Shown here piece by piece: positions 23,168 to 34,793 of a DNA stretch of 64,000 nucleotides. Every line of letters begins with the position of its first letter. Position 1 is the first letter of the stretch. Made by a program: the position numbers and the translations under genes. The notes under the pieces were generated by a model. The model saw nothing but the letters and a program-made list of their open reading frames with translations, was not told the origin of the DNA and searched no databases. Source of the DNA: Silene conica (Eukaryota > Streptophyta > Magnoliopsida > Caryophyllales > Caryophyllaceae); NCBI GenBank assembly GCA_029255685.2, contig CM055316.2:66479237-66543236 (forward strand), read 5' to 3'.

Positions 23168-23726
23168 TGTTTCTGTTTTCAGTACGGCCAATAGGGGTTC
23201 ACCGTGAATAATAGATTAAGAGAAAGCATCAACGTTTGATTATCATTATTGCTTTAACACATTTGAACAACGCCCAAATACATTATTTGAAACTGTTAGC
23301 CAAGACTTTATCAAATAATGAATTGCAAGTAATTTTATGTTAATTTAGCGTAAAATCATCTACAAACGAACATTTAAACAATTTATATATACTCATACTC
23401 CACGGTCTTCACCCATGGACCCAACAGTAAGTAGTTGTTGGCATTTGGCATTATAACTAGACCTTGTAAAATTATACCGAACCCGAAAAATCGATCGAAA
23501 ATAACTGACGACACATGATCGTACATCCGAAAGTATAACTAAACTTCACCTCGAACCTGAATCGACCTGAACTGATTCGAAATCGAACTGAATTTGTGAT
23601 ATCCGAAATAAACCCGAGATCGAATGAACCTGAACTATCTAACCTAACTTTTTTTTAATCCGAACCGATATATACCTGAACCGATTTCAACCCGTACATG
23701 GATGACTAAAACCTAACATTGAAACC
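23168..23726. other. Non-coding DNA with degenerate GAACC-type simple repeats
   Basis: From about 23475 to 23710 the sequence is a degenerate run of CCGAACCTGAAC-like units. Similar text resumes on the far side of E4 (28520-28760), so E4 landed within a simple-repeat stretch. No gene is seen. Confidence 0.6.
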
Positions 23727-23731
23727 CGAAA

Positions 23732-23844
23732 TGATAGAATATAGAATATGTGAAAGTGTATCCTTATTCTTCTCATTAAGCAATAAGCATATTTATAAGA
23801 GTTCGATACAATCGTTATGGGCCTAATATTACACGGCCCTAATA
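23732..23844 (-). repeat. 3' LTR of E4 (113 bp)
   Basis: Identical by eye to 28217-28329. On the minus strand it reads TATTAGGGCC...TCTATCA and contains a TATAAATA box that could act as the element promoter in the 5' copy. Confidence 0.95.
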
Positions 23845-23851
23845 CCCCCCC

Positions 23852-26800
23852 TCAAACTGGAGCATGTAGATTAAGAATGCCCAGTTTGCGAAGAAGAAGC
23901 AAAAATTGAGAAGAAACTAAAGACTTGGTAAATATGTCAGCCAATTGGTGCTCGGTCGAGACATGGTGCAAACGAATAAGACCGTTAGTGATAGCATCAC
24001 GAATGAAGTGACAGTCAATTTCGATATGCTTCGTTCTTTCATGAAAAACAGGATTTTGTGCCAGTTGTATGGCAGATGAACTGTCGGAGAAAACATCCAT
24101 AGGCGCGGAGAAGGAGACACCGAGACTTGTCAATAAGCCCTTCACCCACTTAAGTTCACAGAGGATCGTAGTCATAGCTCGGTATTCCGCTTCAGCAGAA
24201 GAAAGGGACACCGTATGTTGTTGTTTGGTCTTCCAAGATACCGGGGAATCACCAAGGAAGACAACCCAACCAGAGACGGACCGGCGTGTAGTCAAACAAC
24301 CACCCCAGTCAGAGTCACACCAACCACTAACCACGGGTTTGCTATCAGCCCGTAATAAAATCCCTTGACCCGCACTCCCCTTCAAGTAACGCACCACCCG
24401 AAGAGCCGCCTCCATGTGCTCCTTACGCGGGGTGCTGAGAAAACGAGAGAGGACGTGAACTACATAGGATAGATCAGGTCGCGTTACAGCGAGATATACC
24501 AAACGACCAATAAGACGCCGATAAGCGTCGACATCATCCAAAACAGCCCCTGACGCCGCCCCTAGCGTGTGGTTCACCTCAAGTGGAGTGGACACAGGCT
24601 TAGCACCCAACAGGCCAGTCTCGGAAATAATATCTAGTGCATATTTCCGTTGAGTTAAGAAAATTCCTTCCGAGTTACGGGCAACCTCGATACCAAGAAA
24701 ATATTTTAACACTCCCAAATCTTTCATGTGAAAACACTTCCCAAGGTAAGTTTTGAAAGCCAAAATAGCAGCCGAGTCATTACCCGCAATTACTAGATCA
24801 TCCACATAAACTAGAACGTGAAGGCAAACATTGTCCCGGACATAGCTAAAAAGAGAATAATCGTAATAAGACTGCAAGAACCCGTATTGGCGTAGGGAGG
24901 CAGCTAACTTAGCAAACCAACACCGCGGGGCTTGCTTAAGTCCATAAAGAGACTTACGGAGGCGACATACCTTGCCTTCGCGACCTTTAGCAAAACCCGG
25001 AGGAAGCTTCATATACACCTCTTCATTAAGATCACCGTGCAGAAAGGCATTGTGCACATCCATCTGATGAAGTTCCCAGTTGTTGACAGCGGCAAGAGCT
25101 AATAAGGAACGCACCGTAACCATCTTAATAACAGGGGCAAAAGTCTCACCATAATCAATCCCTTCAACTTGATGATTACCGAACACGACCAAACGGGCTT
25201 TATAGCGTTCTACGGTACCATCAGAGTTGTATTTGATTTTAAACACCCAACGACTTCCCAGAGCCTTTTTACCAGCGGGAAGTTCAGTAAGTTCCCAAGT
25301 GGCATTATTTTCAAGAGCCATAATTTCGGACTTCATGGCTGTACACCAGTCAGGACTAGCGAGAGCAGCACGAAAATTAGGTGGTTCAACACCCGTAGTA
25401 ATAGCTGCAAGGAAAGCTTGGTGGCGCAAAGAAAAATTATGAGAAGATAAGTAATTAGCCATAGCATAGGGTGTACCTGAGGACCGAGGAGATTCGGGAG
25501 AGGAGTCGGAGTCGGAGGACGCAGCGGCGGTGGTACCAACAACATATCCACGAAGACGGGTGGAAGGAATTTTGGGCCTTTTGCCACGACCCATGTCAAC
25601 CGTAGGTGAGGCAGGGGTAGGAGCCGAACCCGGTGGGTCTGTATGGACAAGCGGATCAGAAGGCGAGCCCAGATCCGCAGAGGACGAACTCACTGTTACG
25701 GTCGTGGCTGGAGGATCCCCGGTACCAGCTCCTGACAGCTCGGTATTGTCAGACGGAACAGAGGAAGGGGCTGAAAAATCAGTATCAGCGTGCGAAACAG
25801 AGGGAGACGAAGACGAGGAGTCCGGGAAGTAGGGGAAGCTATTCTCGTAAAAATATACATCCCGACTGACAAAGAGTTCCCGAGTGGCTAAGTCAAGGAC
25901 TTTCCAACCTTTCTTATTTTGTGGATAGCCAAGAAACAAACATTTGCGGCTTCGTCGAGCAAATTTGTCCCCTTTGGTATGCAAATTATGAGCAAAGCAC
26001 AAGCAACCGAATATTCGAATTTGTTGGTAACTAGGAACGGAACCAAAGAGGAGTTCATACGGGGTTTTATTTTGTAATAAAAGGGAGGGAGTACGGTTAA
26101 TAAGATAGGCCGAAGTAAGTATACATTCTCCCCAAAAATCAATCGGAAGGTGAGCTTGAAACATCAAAGCTCGAGCAACATTCAAAATATGGCGATGTTT
26201 CCTTTCAACACGGCCATTTTGCTGAGGAGTCCCGACACAAGAAGTGCGAAACAAAATCCCGTGTTGACGAAAAAAATCAGACATGTGAAAAAATTCTGAC
26301 CCATTATCCGATTGAACATGCTTGACTATAGCCGAGAACTGAGTTTTAACCATGGCAAAGAAGCTTAAAAACATATCGGTAACCTCTGTTTTGTCAATAA
26401 GCAAATAAACCCATACGGTCCGGGAATAATCGTCAACAATAGTCAAAAAATAGCGAGCACCACATGAAGACGGAGATCGATAGGGACCCCATAAGTCACA
26501 GTGAATTAATTCAAAAATGGAAGAGGCTTTATTATTATTGGAAGCAAAACTACTACGACAATGTTTCGCCTCATGACAAATATCACAAGCAATGTTTGAA
26601 GTAGAATTCGGTGTACGAACAAAAGGCAAAAAATTAACGACTTTGGCGGATGGATGACCGAGACGACGATGCCACAACTCGAAAGAATCAGCGCTCACCC
26701 GGTTTATTGTTGGTTTTACCACCGCACGCAGCAAATATAGTCCATCCTGCTGCTCACCGACTCCAATCCTCGTCCTCAAAGAACGGTCCTGAATATGACA

Positions 26801-28126
26801 AGAAGTATTATTAAACTCAATGACAAAATTGGAGGCCGTTACCAATTGAGATACAGATAGCAGATTACACGTAAGGCTAGGTACGTATAAAACATTGTAT
26901 AAAATAAGAAATTCATTTAACCGGACCGTCCCGGCTACAGTAGCCGTGACACTTTGGCCATTTGGAAGGGTAACCGGATATGGTGCGATGGCATGTGGGT
27001 CGGCCAACCACGACTCATCTCCGGTCACATGATGGGATGCTCCTGTATCAATAATCCAATGTTGAGACATACCGCTGAGTCGATCTTGTGACGGAATAGA
27101 AGAGGAGCTACTACCTCCCAGGAAGTTCACACGCCCTCCCTGATTTCGGGAAGCAGAGGCCCGTTTGGATTGTAATGCTTCAAGAGTTCGGGGACGATCG
27201 CCCCACCAATCCGGAAATTTTTGATTTTTAATATAGCAATTGGGTACATCGTGACCCGGGGCAGTACAAAAAGAACAACGGATTTTATTCCGTTCCTGGC
27301 GCTCTGCATCGCGCATAGCACGCCAATCGAGGACAGCGGGCGCGGAATTCGGTGTATGAACAGTAGCAGTGGGGCGTTGAACGGCGAAAGCCATAACCTC
27401 CGTAACTTCCGGCGTGACAACAGGCCCTGCTAACAGTCTTTCTTCCTGTAATACGGCGTGATAGACACGACTCAAAGATGGCAGGGGATCGAGGGCTAAC
27501 TGGTGGTTCCGAATGGGTCCATAAAGAGATTTGTCTAAACCCATGAGAAACTGATGGAGCCTCTCCGTGTCCTGCCGCACAAGGGCTGCCTTGGTGACAC
27601 CACACGTACAGCCGGTAGTAGAGCAAGAAAAAGGCGGTTCGTGTGCACCAATAGCATCCCACAACGTTTTTAAATTGCCAAAATAGGTAGTAACAGACAT
27701 ACCTTTCGTCTGACGGCATTCATGTAATTGAGTTTTGAGATGGTGAATTTTGGCACCATCAACCACTGCATATTGATCGGAAAGCTCTGACCATAGAAGT
27801 CGAGCATCTTCGGTATCGGAGACACTATCCCGAATCGATGGATCAATCGAGTTTAGGATCCATTGAACGATGGTACAGTGTACAACTTCCCATTGACTAA
27901 GCATGAACTCGTTGGTAGGCTTGGTAATGGACCCATCGCAAAAACCGTATTTACGTCTTGATTTCAAAGATCGACGCATTGAACGACTCCATTCATCATA
28001 ATTGTCGCTATAGAGTTTAACGTGGGTAATTGATTGGCCCGGTCCTTCTTGATTGACAAGTGAAAACGGCGAAAGAGAGTCGATTTTGGTAGGCAGAGGG
28101 TTTTCGGTCTCGTCATCCCCGGCCAT
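23852..28126 (-). CDS. Gag-pol polyprotein of copia element E4, 1424 aa, intact
   Basis: A single polyprotein holding every activity a copia element needs. Domains in order: gag (about 30-230, with a YDEWSRSM-type block), CCHC zinc knuckle (C284, C287, H292, C297), aspartic protease (DTGA at 360-363), integrase HHCC (H486, H491, C514, C517) and catalytic core (D544, D607 and the Glu of the NGRVER block near 641), and a Ser/Pro-rich linker (about 770-890). Then comes reverse transcriptase (QMDVHNAFLHG near 1021, YVDD at 1107-1110) and RNase H (CDSDWGG near 1270, SSAEAEYRAM near 1312, then ADIFTKSL at the end). No stop, frameshift or missing catalytic motif is seen. The ATG at 28126 lies 74 bp inside the primer binding site, with a poly-T run (poly-A in the RNA) in the leader. 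The product would act in cytoplasmic particles and then in the nucleus. LTR identity suggests recent, perhaps current, activity. Confidence 0.96.
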   Translation of the reverse strand: MAGDDETENPLPTKIDSLSPFSLVNQEGPGQSITHVKLYSDNYDEWSRSMRRSLKSRRKYGFCDGSITKPTNEFMLSQWEVVHCTIVQWILNSIDPSIRDSVSDTEDARLLWSELSDQYAVVDGAKIHHLKTQLHECRQTKGMSVTTYFGNLKTLWDAIGAHEPPFSCSTTGCTCGVTKAALVRQDTERLHQFLMGLDKSLYGPIRNHQLALDPLPSLSRVYHAVLQEERLLAGPVVTPEVTEVMAFAVQRPTATVHTPNSAPAVLDWRAMRDAERQERNKIRCSFCTAPGHDVPNCYIKNQKFPDWWGDRPRTLEALQSKRASASRNQGGRVNFLGGSSSSSIPSQDRLSGMSQHWIIDTGASHHVTGDESWLADPHAIAPYPVTLPNGQSVTATVAGTVRLNEFLILYNVLYVPSLTCNLLSVSQLVTASNFVIEFNNTSCHIQDRSLRTRIGVGEQQDGLYLLRAVVKPTINRVSADSFELWHRRLGHPSAKVVNFLPFVRTPNSTSNIACDICHEAKHCRSSFASNNNKASSIFELIHCDLWGPYRSPSSCGARYFLTIVDDYSRTVWVYLLIDKTEVTDMFLSFFAMVKTQFSAIVKHVQSDNGSEFFHMSDFFRQHGILFRTSCVGTPQQNGRVERKHRHILNVARALMFQAHLPIDFWGECILTSAYLINRTPSLLLQNKTPYELLFGSVPSYQQIRIFGCLCFAHNLHTKGDKFARRSRKCLFLGYPQNKKGWKVLDLATRELFVSRDVYFYENSFPYFPDSSSSSPSVSHADTDFSAPSSVPSDNTELSGAGTGDPPATTVTVSSSSADLGSPSDPLVHTDPPGSAPTPASPTVDMGRGKRPKIPSTRLRGYVVGTTAAASSDSDSSPESPRSSGTPYAMANYLSSHNFSLRHQAFLAAITTGVEPPNFRAALASPDWCTAMKSEIMALENNATWELTELPAGKKALGSRWVFKIKYNSDGTVERYKARLVVFGNHQVEGIDYGETFAPVIKMVTVRSLLALAAVNNWELHQMDVHNAFLHGDLNEEVYMKLPPGFAKGREGKVCRLRKSLYGLKQAPRCWFAKLAASLRQYGFLQSYYDYSLFSYVRDNVCLHVLVYVDDLVIAGNDSAAILAFKTYLGKCFHMKDLGVLKYFLGIEVARNSEGIFLTQRKYALDIISETGLLGAKPVSTPLEVNHTLGAASGAVLDDVDAYRRLIGRLVYLAVTRPDLSYVVHVLSRFLSTPRKEHMEAALRVVRYLKGSAGQGILLRADSKPVVSGWCDSDWGGCLTTRRSVSGWVVFLGDSPVSWKTKQQHTVSLSSAEAEYRAMTTILCELKWVKGLLTSLGVSFSAPMDVFSDSSSAIQLAQNPVFHERTKHIEIDCHFIRDAITNGLIRLHHVSTEHQLADIFTKSLVSSQFLLLLRKLGILNLHAPV

Positions 28127-28200
28127 GGCGGCTGTCGAGATGATTTTCGTGATGGTGGCTGGTTTTTTTTTTTTTTTTTTAGGGTTGGGAGGAGTCGGAA

Positions 28201-28216
28201 CCTAAGTCTGATACCA
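28201..28216 (-). promoter_or_regulatory. Primer binding site of E4
   Basis: TGGTATCAGACTTAGG on the minus strand, directly next to the 5' LTR. Its first ten bases match the initiator tRNA-Met primer site. Confidence 0.88.
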
Positions 28217-28329
28217 TGATAGAATATAGAATATGTGAAAGTGTATCCTTATTCTTCTCATTAAGCAATAAGCATATTTATAAGAGTTCGATACAATCGT
28301 TATGGGCCTAATATTACACGGCCCTAATA
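28217..28329 (-). repeat. 5' LTR of E4 (113 bp)
   Basis: Identical by eye to the copy at 23732-23844. Followed on the plus strand by the target duplication CGAAA. Confidence 0.95.
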
Positions 28330-28334
28330 CGAAA

Positions 28335-29970
28335 TAATCCGAATGTACCTAAGTGTCATATACATGGTGTCTTTTTGTACATAAGTATCACTTATATGAC
28401 GTCAATGAATTAATATTATATAGTAGTAATTATTCAAAAAACATTATATATTACGTTTTTTTAAAACATTATTTGTATTATATCCACTGTTTTGAATAAA
28501 TACCTAACCCATTAACATCTAATCCGATTTTGACCAGACTCGAATCTCATCTGCTCTGATATTGACCCGACTCGAACCTTATTTGTACCGATATTGACCC
28601 GACTTGAACCTGAACCGACCCAAAATATCTACAACCAATTAAAACTGGAAACTGAACACAACCTGAGTTGAACCAAACTGAAATCGGAAAAAAAGATAAA
28701 GCGAAAGAACCCGATCTGAAAGAATCCGAACTGAAACTGATCTGGGTTACACTTTCCAAAAACCGGGCCCAACCCGTCTCGGACTTGCCCTGACCCCGGG
28801 CCGTGTCCGGGTCCCCATACCTGGACCCGCACCGCACCTCGACACGTCCCGGACCCAGCCGACCCGTACTATTGACTAGCCCTAGAGCACGGCACGCTCT
28901 AATTGAAGGACTTGATCCAAGTTTATTCAATCGGATGTATAAATTTGTTAAAATGTTTTCAGAGTTGGGACTTCACCCACGTTTACCATTTACAAATCAC
29001 CCCTCAACTAATTCGTCGACCTTAGTTACATGGGCTCACTTTTTTCTAATCTGGGCCTACTTAAATTAAGCCCAAATATTCCTTTGTTTTCGAACGACAA
29101 ATTTCTCTAAAAAAACAGATACTGAGTTAGTATGACAAATTTCTTCTGTGGATAATCAAAATGGTGAATTGTTACAAATGGTTTCATCCACTACCTAGCA
29201 TGCACTCCCAGAGTGAGAAATTGAGAATACTGACTGTATGGTTCAATTAAAAATAATATATCTGGTTTTAGAAATCTCATTTCTCCCCAATTCCTTTTAC
29301 AATTTTGCTCGCTGCTTTCGTGGATTACTGAATCTTCAAACACCGAGATGAAGGGAGATTCTCAAAGACGAGGAGGTCAGCCATGGTTTTTCAGAAAATC
29401 TTTCTTGCAAAATGTCCTTCAAAGTTTTATTCTTATTTCTGTGCATGTGTTTCAAAAATATACATCATCACCAGAAATACTCCGTAGAATGCAACCAGCT
29501 ATAATCATGCGTGTCCGTTAATCCAGCTGAGTGAGACGAACAAGATCAGTAACATGTTGCAGGGTAACATCAACAGTCCGTTCCTGTAGCTATAGGGTAT
29601 AGACTATGGGACTGGAAATACCGAAATAGCGGCCCATGTTACATCTATCATCAAATGAAATGGTCTCGAGTATGTCGAAACTTTGTAGAACTAATACTAG
29701 TCTGACAAATAGGTTGGATGATTCAAAATTCAGGTCACACAGAGACACAGACCCAGCACAAGTCTAGATATTGTCTACGGTTAGGAATCCCTTTGCTACG
29801 GTCACTGGCTTCTGGTCATAACTTGTTAAGTTGTTATAATGTCAAAACCGGTTATTAGTCTTAAAAATCAAGTAAATTTTGTCCAAGTAAAACATAGGAA
29901 TTCAAATTTCAACCGATAAAAACACGGGAAAGACATTATCTTAAGCAGCAGATACTGTAGAAGTACCACA
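28335..29970. other. Intergenic DNA between E4 and the polyubiquitin gene
   Basis: 28520-28760 is a degenerate run of GACCCGAACC/CTGAACC-like simple repeats, followed by a GC-richer patch (28760-28880) of GACCCGG-like units. 29100-29970 is ordinary AT-rich DNA downstream of the ubiquitin gene. A short ATG-started segment near 29348 with a possible splice donor (AGGAG before GTCAGC) could be a gene fragment, but I cannot support it. Confidence 0.5.
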
Positions 29971-29992
29971 CATATTAGACATAAATGGGACT

Positions 29993-29998
29993 TTTATT
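29993..29998 (-). terminator. Likely poly(A) signal of the polyubiquitin gene
   Basis: AATAAA on the minus strand, about 175 bp past the stop codon. This is a usual 3' UTR length for a plant ubiquitin transcript. Confidence 0.55.
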
Positions 29999-30171
29999 CA
30001 CCTACATTCTTATACAGATCATTTAGAAACTTGTCCATGGACCATGGCTCAAACAAAAGCAAATAGTAAGGTAAATAGTCCAAACAGTGAATTTAGAGCA
30101 TCACACAACGAAGAGAAACAAATCCACCACGGGTCTAACAACAGACATGGTCAAGTACAAACCCCAGGAGC

Positions 30172-31317
<1,146 letters not shown>

Positions 31318-31836
31318 CTACACGTATTCAAACGCACCAATTAATGACTCAAATCCTCAGAAAACCGAAGCAAACAAATTACAATAATAATTAAGAAATT
31401 GAGGAAACCTCCTCAATAAACCAATAAAATTCCCTAAAACAAGATAGCACATGAACCATCCATCATCAAGAAACGGGACATACGCTACCCCCACCGTCTC
31501 AGCCAGCCATTTAACGATTGACCTAAATTACTAATGATTGAGAATAATTCATATTGATCTTAATGTAAGACTATTCAAAGCAACCACAATCATCATCATC
31601 ATCATGAAGTGTATGAGCATCAATAAAACAATAATTATCTCTATAAACTAACAACAAACAAATCTATCTCTGCACAATAATCGACCGCCAGACAAATAGA
31701 GACACAAACTCTAATCAATTAAAAATGGGCAGGAAGAACGTAATTTAACACAATTTCAACAAAAGAATAGGAGATGTGAATTGAACAGATGGATTTTCGA
31801 TCAAACTATTGAGCGGGATAGGATAGGAATAAGTAC
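31318..31836 (-). other. 5' leader intron of the polyubiquitin gene
   Basis: On the minus strand the donor is AAG|GTACTT at about 31837/31836 and the acceptor is ACGTGTAG immediately before the ATG. A leader intron of about 0.5 kb abutting the start codon is the hallmark of plant polyubiquitin genes, where it commonly boosts expression. A CAT microsatellite lies at about 31590-31606. Confidence 0.85.
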
Positions 31837-31922
31837 CTTAGTATGTTAGGGTTGACAGGCTGGAAGAAGAATTGAGATGAGAAAGAAGGAATGAGGAATT
31901 GGTAATTGATTTGTTAGATGAA
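31837..31922 (-). other. 5' untranslated exon of the polyubiquitin gene
   Basis: The short stretch between the expected start of transcription (about 30 bp below the TATA box) and the leader intron donor. The transcription start is inferred, not seen. Confidence 0.6.
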
Positions 31923-31944
31923 TCTAAGGGTACGTTTCCGGTGT

Positions 31945-31952
31945 TATTTATA
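31945..31952 (-). promoter_or_regulatory. TATA box of the polyubiquitin gene
   Basis: TATAAATA on the minus strand within GGCTATAAATAACAC, placed suitably upstream of the leader exon. Confidence 0.72.
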
Positions 31953-32085
31953 GCCATGGTTGTTGGCTAACTTAGGCATGTAGATTAAGATTAGGATTTA
32001 ATTTCAAGGAAAGTCATCCCTCACGTCATGTCATCTCTCCTTTTTTTTCTTATAACACGTCTCACTTCTAACGGTATATCCCTCG

Positions 32086-32577
32086 CTAGGTAGCACGGAC
32101 ACTTCTCCTACTGAGCCGTACCATGTCCGATACCGTGTCCGACACCGACATTCCACGGACACACGCCGAAACGTGTCCAACACTTAAATAGCCGTGTCTA
32201 ACTTTCTACATTTATTTGGGCACGTGTCCGACACGTGTCCATGGTATTTGACTCGTGTCCGTCGCGTGTCCATGATATTTGGTTATCATTTGCGGTGAAT
32301 GATGTTCTTGAGATGAGAAATGCATTATCGAAAGAGATCAGTTAGAATATTGAATCGGATGAAGAATGAAAATAAATTTATTATCAAGGGCAAATTTTAC
32401 ATTCACTTATTTAAAATTAATATCAAATACTTTTACAAAAATAAAATCAAAAATTTATAACTATAAAATGTATATTTTATTAAATTTAAATGTCGTGTCC
32501 CGTGTCCTAAATTTCATGACATGCCGTGTCCCGTGTCCGTGTCGTGTCCGTGTCCGTGTCCGTTTTGGTGCTACCTA
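32086..32577. mobile_element. Non-autonomous TIR element with GTGTCC-rich ends, about 490 bp
   Basis: The ends are inverted repeats: CTAGGTAGCAC at 32086-32096 and GTGCTACCTAG at about 32568-32578, each continuing into CGGACAC/GTGTCCG-type sequence. The right part has a short tandem run of GTGTCC hexamers (about 32526-32562), and CGTGTCC units are scattered in the left part. The interior is AT-rich and non-coding. The superfamily and target duplication are not resolved. It lies just upstream of the ubiquitin promoter. Confidence 0.6.
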
Positions 32578-32579
32578 GG

Positions 32580-32725
32580 TCACAAGTTTGCAACGGGCTC
32601 AATACACTCATTGTTTAGATAAGTCGGAACAAAAGTGTACAGAGAATCACAAATAGTTTGTCTTTATCCAATTGAGTTTTATTTGATCCGTCGTCACACA
32701 TGAGAATTTGTGTTTTTATTAACGA
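32580..32725. mobile_element. Small MITE-like element (copy 2)
   Basis: Ends CACAAGTTTGCAACGGG and, in complement on the right, GTGTGACGACGGATC. The interior, including the TTGTCTTTATC stretch, matches the reverse complement of the block at 21890-22050. It directly follows the TIR element at 32086-32577. Its exact ends are uncertain. Confidence 0.48.
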
Positions 32726-34002
32726 TATACACTTATTTTACTTCACTCAACAAGTGTTGCTAAAGACGGAGACAATCCATCTCCTTAAGAAGACAGGCGA
32801 AATGTACCATTTTAACGCTAAATATAAATAGTATAAATTTCTAAATTAACAGGTAGTTTTTTCACATTGTCACCTTTCTTCTTAAAATGGTGATATTTTT
32901 GTCTGTCTTCTTGAAAAGACGGAATTAATATGTCTTCGAAGAGAACTTGTATACTTTCACTGTTCTACTTGAATTAACTAAACGCCTCAAATCGAGTTGG
33001 GTGTATAACTTGTTTGTTTAGGTCCAATTGTTCTTTACTTCCAACTTGGATTGCCTCGCCTATGTTGTTTTTAACATCTTTATGGATCAATGGTTTGACA
33101 TTGGTATAAATTAACAAAATAATTTCACAAATTTGTTTGTTTTGTCCGATTTACTTGGTGTAGACACCAAAATTTTGAATTTTGAATTTTGAATTCTGGT
33201 ATCTATTTATTTTAGTGTATTTTTAATATTTTGAAATAATTATCAATAAATATTGTGATAATATTTTAAGAATGAATTAGAATATTCTAGAATATTCTTG
33301 GAAAGAGCAGAATATTCTAGAATATTAATTCCTTCTCCTCCGGCCATTTCAATATAAATAAAGCTTTGACTCTAGGGTTTGGAAAGAGCAGATGGATCAA
33401 GTCTAAAAAATGACCCGTCTTCCTACTAAGAAATTGTAGGTAAGATGGAATAAGTCGCATAAGAGACCTCATTATCTCCCTACGAGATTAAGTCGATAAG
33501 ACCCCCGTAGCACTATCAAAACCCAAATAAATCCCCTAGAGATAAAATCAAGAGAGTTACGGAAATTGTAATCCCACAATCTTTCGATAATAAAATAAAA
33601 TTCTTAATTTCCGTAATATTTTTGTTCCTCGTTCATTATTATTGCAGGTTTCAAATTTTATGGTTTACACTTAGGGTTATTCGCCTTTTGTGTTTCTTGA
33701 GGCGAAAAATGTGAATCTTATTGAAAAATTAACCAATTAATTTCATTAACCAATAAATTACTGATTAAAGAAATACATTATTTGACGCGATTTGGGTTAA
33801 ATTCTCTTAACCCAAATTTGTAGCCGTAACCCGGTGTAAAAAAAGGTTTCTTGATAGGTGCAACATCCATGTCCTTATCACTATAAACGTCGAATTTTGA
33901 AGGTCGATTGAAATTTATAGAAGAAGAAACGTTGTACCCAGACCATTTTCCATCCTTATGTAACAACGGTTCATCATAATCATCACAAATCATCATATCA
34001 TA
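32726..34002. other. Non-coding DNA, possibly an old LTR fragment
   Basis: A TGTAGACACC sequence near 33162, followed by AT-rich DNA, a TATA-like AATATAAATAAAG (about 33350) and a splice-like TTGCAGG near 33647, resembles an LTR and leader remnant. I find no second copy. An unrecognised minus-strand ORF at 33778-33996 is listed separately. Confidence 0.35.
33778..33996 (-). CDS. Unrecognised 72-aa ORF with protein-like composition
   Basis: The translation is rich in Asp, Lys, Gly and aromatic residues (for example DDYDEPLLHKDGKWSGY and FFTPGYGYKFG), unlike the AT-driven chance ORFs around it. It may be a fragment of a gag-like or host protein. I do not recognise it. It ends next to the start of Helitron H1. 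It could be a captured or broken exon. Confidence 0.3.
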   Translation of the reverse strand: MMICDDYDEPLLHKDGKWSGYNVSSSINFNRPSKFDVYSDKDMDVAPIKKPFFTPGYGYKFGLREFNPNRVK

Positions 34003-34190
34003 TCATATATTATATTAAAATAAACACCGACTTCCTCATTCGTCGCCACGTGTCACACCATATCTATCCACCATGGACCGCGCTTTTTTCGAAAGCCACA
34101 TGGCGTATTCGGGATCGATGATTTTACGTTGGACATTGAAACGGAAATGACATATTAATTATAAAATATTAATGGAGATTTAAACGGAAT

Positions 34191-34555
34191 TGGCGAAATT
34201 GATTACATTAATTATGGAATTATGGAATTCAAATAAGTTGAAATACCGACTTTGACTTTCAGAATCTTTATCTCTATTTTAATTACAATAATCCTTCCAT
34301 AAATAGGACTTTTCTACACATACATTTAAACGGAAAAATGAGACGATTAAAGAATAATTTTGAAATAAATTGGCGAAATTGATCACATTAATTATGAAAT
34401 TATGGAATCCAAATAAGTTAAGATACCACTATTGACTTTCCCAATCTCTATTCTAATTATAATAATCCTTTCATAAATAGTTGACTTTTCTACACATACA
34501 TTTAAACGGAAGAATAAGACGATTACAAAATAAATTTGAAATAAATTTGATTCTG
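34191..34555 (+). repeat. 180-bp tandem repeat, two copies plus a partial third
   Basis: TGGCGAAATTGAT starts copies at 34191 and 34371; the text then runs parallel, including CATAAATAG-type TATA-like sequence and TTCTACACATACATTTAAACGG. It lies just upstream of the RPA-like gene, so the promoter region may have been duplicated. Confidence 0.85.
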
Positions 34556-34793
34556 AAATTGATTACATTGAACCTTTCATATTTCATAAATTGAATAATT
34601 TTGAAATAAATTTGATTGAAAAATTGATTACATCCTCATTATCCATTTTTCATAAATTGATATTGATATATTTGCCTAATTTGAAATGATATATACGCCA
34701 TATTTAATGAAGTTTATTTTTTTCGTTTCTAACCCTTCAAAAATTCATCTCATTCTTCCTAAAACTTTTCTTCTCAAAACTCATCTGTACACT

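Larger units (their letters stand above)
23732..28329 (-). mobile_element. Copia LTR retrotransposon E4, intact, identical LTRs
   Basis: The 113-bp LTRs (23732-23844 and 28217-28329) show no difference by eye. The target duplication CGAAA is at 23727-23731 and 28330-28334. The primer binding site TGGTATCAGACTTAGG adjoins the 5' LTR (28201-28216 minus) and a GAGGGGGGG purine tract adjoins the 3' LTR. Between them is one uninterrupted gag-pol ORF. Read on its own strand the LTR starts TA and ends CA, a non-canonical terminus known from some plant copia elements with short LTRs. This is probably a very recent insertion. Confidence 0.96.

Noticed and set aside
24069..25869. Plus-strand ORFs of 60-100 codons opposite E4 gag-pol
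   Set aside because: They are antisense shadows of the intact copia polyprotein, with no recognisable content.
29348..29380. A possible first exon (ATG, then a splice-donor-like AGGAG/GTCAGC)
   Set aside because: No downstream exon could be found before the 3' end of the ubiquitin gene; too little to support a gene.
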